A stretch of 19,301 bases of DNA from Multifurca ochricompacta. Lineage: Eukaryota; Basidiomycota; Agaricomycetes; Russulales; Russulaceae. The notes beneath the pieces were generated by a model. It saw nothing but the letters and a program-made list of their open reading frames with translations. It was not told where the DNA came from and did no database searches. The stretch is taken from assembly GCA_022496185.1 (NCBI GenBank), contig WTXG01000482.1, forward strand, positions 1 to 19,301. Reading direction: 5' to 3'. This document shows positions 8,647 through 16,066 of this stretch, piece by piece (the stretch's first letter is position 1; the number at the start of each line of letters is the position of its first letter). A program made the position numbers and the translations under genes.

Positions 8647-8655
8647 GCAGCCCTA

Positions 8656-8663
8656 AGCCCATT
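8656..8663. repeat. Right 8-bp target-site duplication (AGCCCATT)
   Basis: Identical to 6350-6357, directly after the right hAT TIR. Confidence 0.95.
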
Positions 8664-9224
8664 ATTGGCATTCCACAACTCTCCCACTTCTTCAGTCGCA
8701 CAGAAAATCTCAGATTGCTCACTCGAGCGTTCTTGAACTTTAACTGTCAACCTTGCATCTTTTTTAGACCAACAGGTGATGAAATGATCGGTTATAGGCA
8801 TAGCATTTGGCTTTCTTGGTGCGAGCTGACAAATCAGCAACTCTCATTTATGGTACAAATATGCAACCAACTATCTCCTATCCTCTTCAAATTGAAAGCA
8901 TTCTCGATCTATGCGAATTCAGGTGAACAATGGTTGCAGGATGGCACAGACCCGGTGGAATGGCTTGGGCTTTTCCGACCTTTCACCGCTGTGGAGACTT
9001 TGTATGTATCGAAGGACCTGGGGCCGCATGTCGCACCTGCGCTTGAAGACCTCAGTAGGGACCCGGCTATGGCGGTGTTACCGGAATTACGACAGGTTCA
9101 GTTTGAAAGCTCTCAGGAGATATCTGTGAACCAATTCGTTACCACACGCCACGAGCTCTCCGGGTTTGGTCACCCCCTAACCATGGAATATGACAAGAAC
9201 TTCATTTGGTTTGAGGTAATCTAG
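8664..9224 (+). pseudogene. F-box/LRR-like protein, C-terminal part
   Basis: The frame resumes at 8664 exactly where the N-terminal part stops at 6357. Codon 276 (ATT) is followed by ATT GGC ATT, reading IGIPQLSHFFSRTENLRLL, to a stop at 9222-9224. This adds 186 residues, so the uninterrupted protein would be 462 aa, a usual size for this family. Conserved-looking segments include WLGLFRPFTAVETLYVS and VAPALEDLSRDPAMAVLPELRQV, which resemble the C-terminal half of agaric F-box proteins. No stop or frameshift is visible, so the insertion is probably recent relative to the gene's decay. It has no promoter of its own that I can identify. Confidence 0.8.
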
Positions 9225-9752
9225 ATGTCAGCGTCGTTCTACTTTCGCGGCAGCTACTAACTGCTAACTGCATTTGGGTGCTTCAATTGGACGTGATGTG
9301 ATAGCTGCCTGTGTTTACGATCATTCATCTTTCTCCCCTGCTCTTGTTCCTCACTATTTGCTACCGTCTTCCACTTCTATTCTATGATTCCTCACCGCAC
9401 CAACACAGAAAACGCAAATCAATGAGTAATTGACGAAGAAGTGTATAGATCCCCTGTACATTCACTTATATAAAGACTTTCAAGGCCACAGACCTTAACT
9501 CCTTTAGCGTTTCTACTTCTGAATGTGATCTTTCTTGCTTGATTTACTATCCACAAGTGGATTTCTTGCCCTCGATTGACTTTAAAGCCTCGCTGTTCCT
9601 GAGAGATAAAGACCGATGAATGTGACCACAGCTCTAACTTGAAGTAGGGGCTTTTATACTTGACTAAAGCTCCCATACGCTATTCTTCTCAATCGAATTA
9701 CTTCTTACTTGTAAACAACGACCTGTGAGTTCCATTGGCCGCCTTTGTAAGG
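9225..9752. other. Intergenic sequence after the F-box gene
   Basis: No convincing gene is seen. A TATATAAAG at about 9466 could be a core promoter for something to the right, but no clear gene follows. An 85-codon minus-strand frame (9419-9676) has no recognisable motif. Confidence 0.4.
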
Positions 9753-10008
9753 ATGGCTCGGGTGTTTGATGCGAAACCTCCGGTCATCACCACTTCTGGC
9801 AGGACCCATTCAGTTTGCTCTCACTCTTCCATTACTGTACTGTCAATAAAAATTCTAACATTTGTCTGACTTTGGTTTCAGACAAAATCTGACACCGGTA
9901 CAAGCGTGATTGATCCATGGGCCGGGGAGGTGAACGCATCCACTCCATACAACACATCACTGAGAACTGCCATAGGCAAATTTTTCACCTATGGGGTGCA
10001 GAACATAT
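9753..10008 (+). pseudogene. Possible small two-exon host gene fragment interrupted by copia
   Basis: ATG 9753 opens a frame (MARVFDAKPPVITTSG). Joined across a candidate 45-bp intron 9837-9881 (GTACTG ... CTAAC/CTGAC ... TTTCAG), it continues as TKSDTGTSVIDPWAGEV and onward to the copia insertion site. Across the target site the same frame would run about 13 more codons from 15289 to a TAG near 15329. I do not recognise the product. The support is only a good branch site, a good acceptor and frame continuity; the donor is weak. It may be chance. Confidence 0.2.
10004..10008. repeat. Left 5-bp target-site duplication of copia (CATAT)
   Basis: CATAT directly before the left LTR equals 15284-15288 directly after the right LTR. 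Five bases is the usual size for Ty1/copia integrases. Confidence 0.95.
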
Positions 10009-10416
10009 TGTCGATTTGAGCAGCAGCGAGTTAGATAAGCGCTACCTAGTTTAGTAGCGATAATTCAGTTTAGTTGGTTAAAACTGATAATATTATGTTT
10101 ACCTAGTTTAGTAGCGATAACTGTGTGATGTAACGCGTTAACTAAGTAAGGTAAGAGATAAGATAAGTAATACTCACTTCAGTTTAGTTGGTTAAAACTG
10201 AAGTGACAACTACACGAAGGGATGTCCTTAAATACTAAAAGAGAGTGTAATCCTAGTTTGTAGAACAATACTATCTAAGTCCATTGTCCTACAGTCACAA
10301 GAGAGAATAAAGAGCGTTTGTGGATTGTCCTTTATCAATCAGTCAAAGCACGCCACAAGCGTGCATGGCGGTAATGCCACTCGGGTTGATCCGGTGGCTT
10401 TGGGTCCATCTCAACA
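10009..10416 (-). repeat. 3' LTR of the copia element (408 bp)
   Basis: On the sense strand it runs TGTTGAGATGGACC...CTCAAATCGACA. It contains a TATA-like TATTTAA at 10228-10234. The 12-bp inverted repeat lies at 10174-10185 / 10195-10206. A second, shorter copy of that hairpin is at about 10064-10086, and two copies of TTATCGCTACTAAACTAGGTA are near 10042-10062 and 10101-10121. It differs from the other LTR at only three sites, all at CpG. Confidence 0.95.
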
Positions 10417-10425
10417 TTCCCCCGT
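10417..10425 (-). promoter_or_regulatory. Polypurine tract of the copia element
   Basis: Sense-strand ACGGGGGAA directly abuts the TG of the 3' LTR. This is the expected place and base composition for the plus-strand primer. Confidence 0.75.
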
Positions 10426-10443
10426 GATTAAGACAATCCCAGA

Positions 10444-13400
10444 TCAGAGTAAACCTAATCCGGTGACAAAATCAGTGAGCTGCACATGAGCGTGCGGCTT
10501 AGTAAAACCATCAGCGAGCATGTCATTGGTCAGCGTCCTGATAAGAGTAATGAAGCCTTTTTCGATGTATTCGCGGATTGCATGATACTTGATGGAGATA
10601 TGTTTTGATCGTCTCCCGGTCACGGGATTGAGCGCCAAGTCGACAGCGCCTTTGTTGTCGCCGTGTAAGGGAATCGGATCGGAAACGTCGTAGCCGATCT
10701 CCAAGAGGAAACTGCAGTACCAGGCGGCTTGGTTGGCCGCGTCGGCCATCGCCATGTATTCGGCATGTGTGGTGCTTTGAGCCACTGTCTTCTGCTTGCG
10801 TGATGTCCAAGAGATAGTGGCATCGGCGAGAAGGAAAACGTAGCCCGAGGTGGAATGGTAGTCGTCTGCATCGTCTCCAAGACTAGAGTCCGAGTAGCCA
10901 ACAAGGCCATCTCCGCGCGCTCCATTGTAGCGAAGCCGAAGGTCTGCTGTACCTTTGAGGTAGGCGAGAACGTACTTGGCAAGACGGAGGTGTTGGGGTG
11001 AAGGGTTTGCGGCATACTGAGCTAGCCGCGCGACTGCAAAAGAAATGTCTGGGCGAGTCCCGATTTGCACGTACAGGAGACTGCCTATGATCTGCTGGTA
11101 TTGCTTGATTTCAGAGGGTGTTGCCTGCGCAGTGTGCTTTACCAGGTGTGCCTCAGCACCAGTGGGAAGTGGAGTGCGTGCGGGGTTCGCATCCGCCATC
11201 CCAAAGCGTTCGATGATCTCTAAGATGTACCTTGATTGGTCAATGTCCAAGCGTTTGAGTGAACGATCGCGAGTGATCCGGACTCCAAGATAAGAGTCGA
11301 TTTTGCCTAAGTCTGTCATATCATAGCGCTTAGATAATGTGGACTTGATCTTGGTTATCTCTTGGGCAGAGTCGCCTAGAAGTGTGATGTCATCGACATA
11401 GAGGATGATAATTACTGTACCCTCCCCGTCTTGGCGATGAAACACGTAAACTCCCGCATCGGAGTAGGTGCGCGTGAAGCCGAGCTCCAATAGAACTCCA
11501 TGGAATTGTAAGTTCCATGTGCGTGAGGCTTGCTTGAGGCTGTAAATTGCCTTTTTGAGGAGACAAACCTTGTTCTCCTGGCCGGAGCTGATGAAACCTT
11601 GTGGTTGCTCCATATAGATCTCTTCATCCAGTAACCCGTTAAGGAATGCCGACTTGACGTCCATTTGATGGATCTCCCAATCCTCTAGCATGGCCAATGC
11701 TAGCAAGAGTCTCAACGACTCAAACCGGGCAACTGGTGAGAAGGTTTCATCGTAATCAATCCCCTGTATCTGCGTAAATCCCTTAGCTACCAAACGCGCG
11801 CGAAAGCATCCATCAGCTTTGCGCTTGAATACCCATTTAGATTTGACGGGTTTCCGGCCCACGGGTAAATCGACCAAGGTCCAGGTGCCGTTCTTGGCAA
11901 GCGCGTCAATCTCATATTGACAGGCATCTTGCCATTCATCAGTGAACTCCAAGTTCATAGCCTCCCTAAAAGTCAACAGATCGTGATAAGCGGCAGCTGC
12001 GAGAAGTGCCGTGTGACCCAGTCTCCCGTTTGCATCAAGTGCGGCATTGTCCTCGTTGTAGTAACGAGGGTTTCGCCGAGGGTTTGGCCGCAGCCGTGGG
12101 AGATCCTCCGAGGTGGAGTCTGCGTGACGTCGGGACCGGAGAATACGGGAAGTGGGTGCATAAGTGGGGGAAGCGTCTAAGACTTTGGGTTCAGGACCTG
12201 AAAGGCGTTGTGGGGTAGCTGGTGGAGATGGCGTCCTTGGTGGAGCGGCCACTCCGGAAGCGATTGCTGGGATAGCGGAGGACGTGGGGACAGTGACGGC
12301 CAGTGGTCCTTCAAGGACTGGGGGTTGTGCGGGCGAGGCAGACGGCTGGCTGCTCTCCCGAAAAGGAAAGGAACTCTCGTCGAACGCTACATCGCGTGAC
12401 AGAGCTATTGATTGGGTATGTCGATTCCAGAACCGGTAACCCTTAGAACCCGGCTCATACCCTACAAGCGTCATCTCGACCAATCGCGGATCGAGCTTCT
12501 TACGCTTGTTCTCAGGCACATGTACATATGCCTTACAGCCAAAGACTCGGAAATATGAGACATCCGGAGCGTGACCACCACTCCAGAGCTCATGCGGTGT
12601 GCGCCAACCTATCGTTCTGCTGGGAGTCCTATTGTAAGTGTGAACGGCAGTATCCACTGCCAGCTCCCAGAAGCCGAGGGACAAGCCGGCGCCATGTAGC
12701 ATCGCCCGCGCTTTGTCCATGATGGTCCGATTCCATCGCTCAGCTATGCCGTTTTGTTGCGGCGAACCTGGCATCATTAGCTTATGTTCGATCCCCTTTT
12801 GGTCCAGTACAGTTCTCACGGCGCCTGATAAGAACTCCCCCCCGTGGTCAGAATGCAGCGTAAGCAGTTTCTCAGTCATCTGGGTCTCAGCCCAGGAGAG
12901 GAACTTTTTGAATGCGGCGGCAAGCTGATCTTTGCTTCGGAGAAAGTACACTACCCCATGTCTGGAATAGTCATCGACAAACGTTGCGATGTAAAGCACG
13001 CCTTGGAGAGACTGTTTCTGCATCGGGCCGGCTAGATCGCTGTGAACGATTTGTAGACGCCGATCCGAGCACTTGTGAGAGACCGAAAAGGGTAGCCGCG
13101 ACTGTTTCCCAAATTCACACCCGGGACATGGCGACTGGTCGGAGACGATCGAAGCATCAAGCGAGATTCCTTTTACGGAAGAATGATACCGTTTGAGGGT
13201 GTTGTAAGACATGTGCCCCATACGGCGATGCCAAAGGTCGATAGGATGAGACGTGTGCGTGTGCGTGTGCGCGTGAAGGGCGGAGATGGAGGCATCCAGC
13301 CAATAGAGGTTGTCCTCCAGGTACCCTTGCGCAATTTTCCGGTTTTGTACCGTGATAGTGAAAAACTTATCAGTGAATGAGATCTGAGCACCCCTTTGTG

Positions 13401-13566
13401 CAAGAGCGCGCATAGAGATGAAGTGCGTCCGAACATCTGGAATGTGAAGAACGTTATTCAGGGTAACCTCAGAATCTCGACTCCCAAGAGTGGTTTTGAA
13501 GACCACCTTCCTGACACCAATTTGTTTGACGTTGGAGTTGTCGCCTAGGCGGACAGTCCTGTTCAT
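10444..13566 (-). CDS. pol: Copia Pol: integrase, reverse transcriptase, RNase H
   Basis: This is a 1,040-codon frame without a stop. It begins inside the protease region (NRTVRLGDNS near its start). The integrase HHCC zinc site is at about residues 113-150 (WHRRMGHMS, CPGCEFGKQ). The DDE triad is D177 (VHSDLAG), D240 (LHSDHGGEF) and E276 (NGIAERWNR), with 35 residues between the last two. The RT spans about 555-800, with QMDVKSAFLNG and the active site LYVDDI (D725, D726). RNase H starts near 885 (GYSDSS), with SRKQKTVAQST and HAEYMA. The protein ends near TKPHAHVQL. A CA-rich run (about 13254-13276) encodes alternating His and Thr/Ala before the integrase zinc site. The ATG at 13566 is probably not a natural start: normally this is the middle of one Gag-Pol polyprotein. 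Confidence 0.95.
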   Translation of the reverse strand: MNRTVRLGDNSNVKQIGVRKVVFKTTLGSRDSEVTLNNVLHIPDVRTHFISMRALAQRGAQISFTDKFFTITVQNRKIAQGYLEDNLYWLDASISALHAHTHTHTSHPIDLWHRRMGHMSYNTLKRYHSSVKGISLDASIVSDQSPCPGCEFGKQSRLPFSVSHKCSDRRLQIVHSDLAGPMQKQSLQGVLYIATFVDDYSRHGVVYFLRSKDQLAAAFKKFLSWAETQMTEKLLTLHSDHGGEFLSGAVRTVLDQKGIEHKLMMPGSPQQNGIAERWNRTIMDKARAMLHGAGLSLGFWELAVDTAVHTYNRTPSRTIGWRTPHELWSGGHAPDVSYFRVFGCKAYVHVPENKRKKLDPRLVEMTLVGYEPGSKGYRFWNRHTQSIALSRDVAFDESSFPFRESSQPSASPAQPPVLEGPLAVTVPTSSAIPAIASGVAAPPRTPSPPATPQRLSGPEPKVLDASPTYAPTSRILRSRRHADSTSEDLPRLRPNPRRNPRYYNEDNAALDANGRLGHTALLAAAAYHDLLTFREAMNLEFTDEWQDACQYEIDALAKNGTWTLVDLPVGRKPVKSKWVFKRKADGCFRARLVAKGFTQIQGIDYDETFSPVARFESLRLLLALAMLEDWEIHQMDVKSAFLNGLLDEEIYMEQPQGFISSGQENKVCLLKKAIYSLKQASRTWNLQFHGVLLELGFTRTYSDAGVYVFHRQDGEGTVIIILYVDDITLLGDSAQEITKIKSTLSKRYDMTDLGKIDSYLGVRITRDRSLKRLDIDQSRYILEIIERFGMADANPARTPLPTGAEAHLVKHTAQATPSEIKQYQQIIGSLLYVQIGTRPDISFAVARLAQYAANPSPQHLRLAKYVLAYLKGTADLRLRYNGARGDGLVGYSDSSLGDDADDYHSTSGYVFLLADATISWTSRKQKTVAQSTTHAEYMAMADAANQAAWYCSFLLEIGYDVSDPIPLHGDNKGAVDLALNPVTGRRSKHISIKYHAIREYIEKGFITLIRTLTNDMLADGFTKPHAHVQLTDFVTGLGLL

Positions 13567-14486
13567 GGGTGCATACTCTGTGAAGTCAGATCGGTGCGGG
13601 TTATGTGATGCGTTGCGCCGGAGTCCATCATCCAGCGAGATTGGGCGGCAGCATACAAAGAAATGCGGATATCATTAGTGTCATCGGTAACTTCTACAAT
13701 AGATGCCGATGTTGTGGCTAGATGTGCGTTAACTGCCTTGTTTTGCCCGGACTCTGCTGCCTTTTTGTCCTCCTCATCCTTCTTTTTCTTCCTGCACTCG
13801 GAAATCCGATGCCCCTTTTTCTGACAGTAGAAGCATTTTGTAGCCTTCTTGTCTTTGTTATCAGGCTTTTTGACGGGCGCGGACTTGTTGAGTGCGGCGG
13901 AGGAACCGGACCGTCGACCTTCCTCATTTATGATACGCTCTTGTATGGTTAGTGGGGAAAGGTCCGCCGGTGCTCCGGTAGCTAAGATGGTAGACGCGAC
14001 CGCCGAGTATGAGTCCGGCAGCGCCTTGATGAGGATGAAGCAAAATTGGAGATCTGAAATCTCCATCTCATTATTTTTGAGAGTAACGTGTGCATCGTTT
14101 AACTTCTGCAACTGAGGAAGCATTGGAGACAAGTCGTCGAGTGCTGTGCTAGTGAGCGCAACCCATGTGTTGAACGCGGACATGGATCCGATGCCTCCGT
14201 ATACTTTCTTGAGCTGGTCCCACTTGTCCTTGCAGGTGGCATATAATTTGTCGTCCGAGACGGTCTGCCAGACATCCTTCTGAGTGTAAAGTTCAAGAAT
14301 GCCTTGGAGAACACCTTCTAAGGTGTTCCAGTCGGCTGAGGGTGTGCTGGGCTTGTCTTCGGTTAGATGATCTCGGACGCCGTTCATTCGGAACAGGGCC
14401 ATCATGTGTGATGACCAAGTGGACCAGTTAGATCCATCAAGGACCTCGATCGCGGCAGAAGGGGGAAAGGAAAAAGAGGGGGCCAT
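13563..14486 (-). CDS. gag: Copia Gag and start of protease
   Basis: A frame of 307 aa starts at the first true ATG, 14484-14486, which has A at -3 and G at +4. A UBN2-like gag region follows, with WSTWSSHMMALFRMNG near the start and LPDSYSAVASTIL around residues 157-169. A zinc knuckle with CX2CX4HX4C spacing lies at about residues 218-231 (CFYCQKKGHRISEC), followed by a lysine-rich linker. The protease active site is at residues 288-291 (WMMDSGATHHIT). The frame ends at TGA 13563-13565, which overlaps the pol ATG as ATGA. In related elements the protease continues unbroken, and here its continuation is in the -1 frame. This suggests a 1-base deletion near 13580-13600, or less likely a programmed shift. 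Confidence 0.9.
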   Translation of the reverse strand: MAPSFSFPPSAAIEVLDGSNWSTWSSHMMALFRMNGVRDHLTEDKPSTPSADWNTLEGVLQGILELYTQKDVWQTVSDDKLYATCKDKWDQLKKVYGGIGSMSAFNTWVALTSTALDDLSPMLPQLQKLNDAHVTLKNNEMEISDLQFCFILIKALPDSYSAVASTILATGAPADLSPLTIQERIINEEGRRSGSSAALNKSAPVKKPDNKDKKATKCFYCQKKGHRISECRKKKKDEEDKKAAESGQNKAVNAHLATTSASIVEVTDDTNDIRISLYAAAQSRWMMDSGATHHITRTDLTSQSMHP

Positions 14487-14863
14487 AGTGCTGCTTAGTA
14501 ATTTGCCAATCTGGGTGAGCGGAGCAGTTAGACCCAGATAGTGAAGATCCAATCGATCTCTGATGTATCAACTGTGTGCCCTGAATCCACTAAGGATCCA
14601 GCCTCTCGGTCTGTCAAAGGGCCCGAGAGAGTACTCACACGTGCTTCAGCGTCACCACGCTCCATTGCATGGCTCGTGGGAAGCCCTGATTAGGGGCCCA
14701 GTCTACATCAGTCCACCAGTTCCAGGGACTGGGGAGATGAGATCATGATAGACATGGAACAGAGGCTCGCCTTTTGAGTGAGAGAAAAACAGTGCGTGTA
14801 TAGGGGAAGGGAGCTTGTGTAATCTTGGGTGGATCTTCTTCTGGATTAGATTAGATATGGCCA
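14487..14863 (-). other. Copia leader between primer site and gag
   Basis: No ORF of note. The frame is open for 22 more codons upstream of the gag ATG but has no in-frame ATG before it. The region should hold the packaging and dimerisation signals; I cannot point to them. Confidence 0.5.
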
Positions 14864-14875
14864 GGGCCCATAACC
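14864..14875 (-). promoter_or_regulatory. Copia-type primer-binding site (initiator tRNA-Met half)
   Basis: Sense-strand GGTTATGGGCCC follows the 5' LTR end (...CGACA) directly. It is complementary to GGGCCCAUAACC of the anticodon arm of eukaryotic initiator tRNA-Met. Drosophila copia is known to prime with the 5' half of this tRNA, cut in the anticodon loop, and this element has the same signature. There is no match to a tRNA 3' CCA end. Confidence 0.75.
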
Positions 14876-15283
14876 TGTCGATTTGAGCAGCAGCGAGTTA
14901 GATAAGCGCTACCTAGTTTAGTAGCGATAATTCAGTTTAGTTGGTTAAAACTGATAATATTATGTTTACCTAGTTTAGTAGCGATAACTGTGTGATGTAA
15001 CGCGTTAACTAAGTAAGGTAAGAGATAAGATAAGTAATACTCACTTCAGTTTAGTTGGTTAAAACTGAAGTGACAACTACACGAAGGGATGTCCTTAAAT
15101 ACTAAAAGAGAGTGTAATCCTAGTTTGTAGAACAATACTATCTAAGTCCATTGTCCTACAGTCACAAGAGAGAATAAAGAGCGTTTGTGGATTGTCCTTT
15201 ATCAATCAGTCAAAGCATGCCACAAGCGTGCATGGCGGTAATGCCACTCAGGTTGATCCGGTGGCTTTGGGTCCGTCTCAACA
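14876..15283 (-). repeat. 5' LTR of the copia element (408 bp)
   Basis: This is the promoter LTR. TATTTAA is at 15095-15101 on the sense strand, and the 12-bp hairpin begins about 20 bases downstream (15041-15052 / 15062-15073). It is identical in length to the 3' LTR and differs only at CpG sites near 10355/15218, 10382/15250 and 10408/15275. Confidence 0.95.
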
Positions 15284-15288
15284 CATAT
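15284..15288. repeat. Right 5-bp target-site duplication of copia (CATAT)
   Basis: Identical to 10004-10008 and directly after the right LTR. Confidence 0.95.
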
Positions 15289-15710
15289 ATATACGCATCA
15301 GGAAAATGACATTTGCTAGCGCGACTAGATAGACTAGAATGACTAGAATGGCTAGGGCGCCAGATTGTATTTACTATATGTGGGAATAGCAGCACGCATG
15401 CAGCATGAATCGACACCGGAGATGCTGGGCCGGACTGACTATCATATGCGTACACTTTCCAATACGCGTATTCTAATAAGGTAGACTACTGCATAGTTTA
15501 CAACCTCAGTTTTCTACCACAAAGACCGAGGTTAGTACTGCTCTCACTTGTAGCTATAGTATTTACTGATTCTTTCACTGCAGCTATTTGCTTTATAGGT
15601 ACTAGTCACTTATATAGTCTTCTACCAGGCGCGGTGCCATCACAGTGGCGGCACACACTGGCAAAGACCGAGCCATTCGCTTTATAGTCTCTCACACTAT
15701 ATATGGTGTG
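15289..15710. other. Flank with a short tandem repeat and a weak LTR-like hairpin
   Basis: No gene. GACTAGA-type units are repeated at about 15323-15355. At 15502-15533 there is AACCTCAGTTTT...GACCGAGGTT, an imperfect hairpin that resembles the copia LTR hairpin and may be an eroded LTR. CACTGGCAAAG at 15656 could be a CACTA-type end of the transposon to the right, but no partner end is in the window. Confidence 0.4.
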
Positions 15711-15990
15711 GAACAGGCTTGGTACAGGCTTGGACTTAGATGCTATACTATTACTATCTATCTCACCCTGTAGATAGACTTAGATGCATTCAATAGAGCA
15801 ATAGCAACCGCTTTTATTATAGCAGCTATACAGTGGCTTTTATATGTACTATTTCGGCTAAATTAAACGAGCGCGTTATCTCGTTAATGATGTGACTTGA
15901 TCACATGCCCGATCTTAAATGTATATCTAATTAATTGTGAATGCGTTTTTGATCTCATCACATTGTGCTATCTAAGCGTGATCACAATTA
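15711..15990. repeat. Dispersed repeat, copy B (partner 6751-7045)
   Basis: Same-orientation partner of copy A inside the hAT element. Clear shared blocks are separated by small indels. It lies between the copia element and the stop codon of the Plavaka transposase, so it may be the non-coding arm of that DNA transposon or an LTR inserted there. Confidence 0.6.
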
Positions 15991-16066
15991 TGTCGGACCG
16001 CTATCCCGATATCTCTGCACCAGTATTCTGGTTCAACATACAGTATATGGAAAGCTACAGTACTGA

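Larger units (their letters stand above)
6358..8655. mobile_element. Non-autonomous hAT-like DNA transposon (2,298 bp)
   Basis: The ends are a perfect 16-bp inverted repeat, TAGGGCTGCGCACCGT, at 6358-6373 and 8640-8655. They are flanked by an 8-bp target duplication. The TAGGG-type end plus 8-bp duplication identifies the hAT superfamily. Both ends carry dense ACGG/CCGT subterminal motifs. No open frame inside exceeds about 70 codons and I see no hAT transposase or dimerisation motif, so mobility would depend on a transposase from elsewhere. The interior is a patchwork: a repeat shared with 15711-15990, an LTR-like piece at 8105-8432, and AT-rich sequence I cannot assign. Confidence 0.9.
10009..15283 (-). 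mobile_element. Full-length Ty1/copia retrotransposon (5,275 bp)
   Basis: The element has two 408-bp LTRs, a CATAT duplication, a primer-binding site, a polypurine tract, a gag/protease frame and an integrase-RT-RNase H frame, all on the minus strand. The order protease, integrase, RT, RNase H is diagnostic of Ty1/copia. The LTRs differ at 3 of 408 positions, so insertion is recent. The only obvious defect is the change of frame inside the protease region near 13563-13600. The element separates 9225-10008 from 15289 onward. Confidence 0.95.

Noticed and set aside
13254..13276. A CA/TG microsatellite as a meaningful protein repeat
   Set aside because: It encodes alternating His and Thr/Ala in a linker before the integrase zinc site. 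It looks like slippage tolerated in a loop.
11045..13436. Several plus-strand frames of 60-95 codons
   Set aside because: They are all antisense or shifted readings of the copia pol gene, which is intact on the minus strand.
15656..15666. CACTGGCAAAG as the terminal repeat of the Plavaka element
   Set aside because: It is attractive by position and by its CACT start, but the other end is outside the window and I cannot confirm an inverted repeat or target duplication.
15829..16043. A possible solo LTR 15834-16038 flanked by TACAG on both sides
   Set aside because: The homology to copy A at 6751-7045 runs straight across the supposed left edge, so the TACAG match is probably chance.
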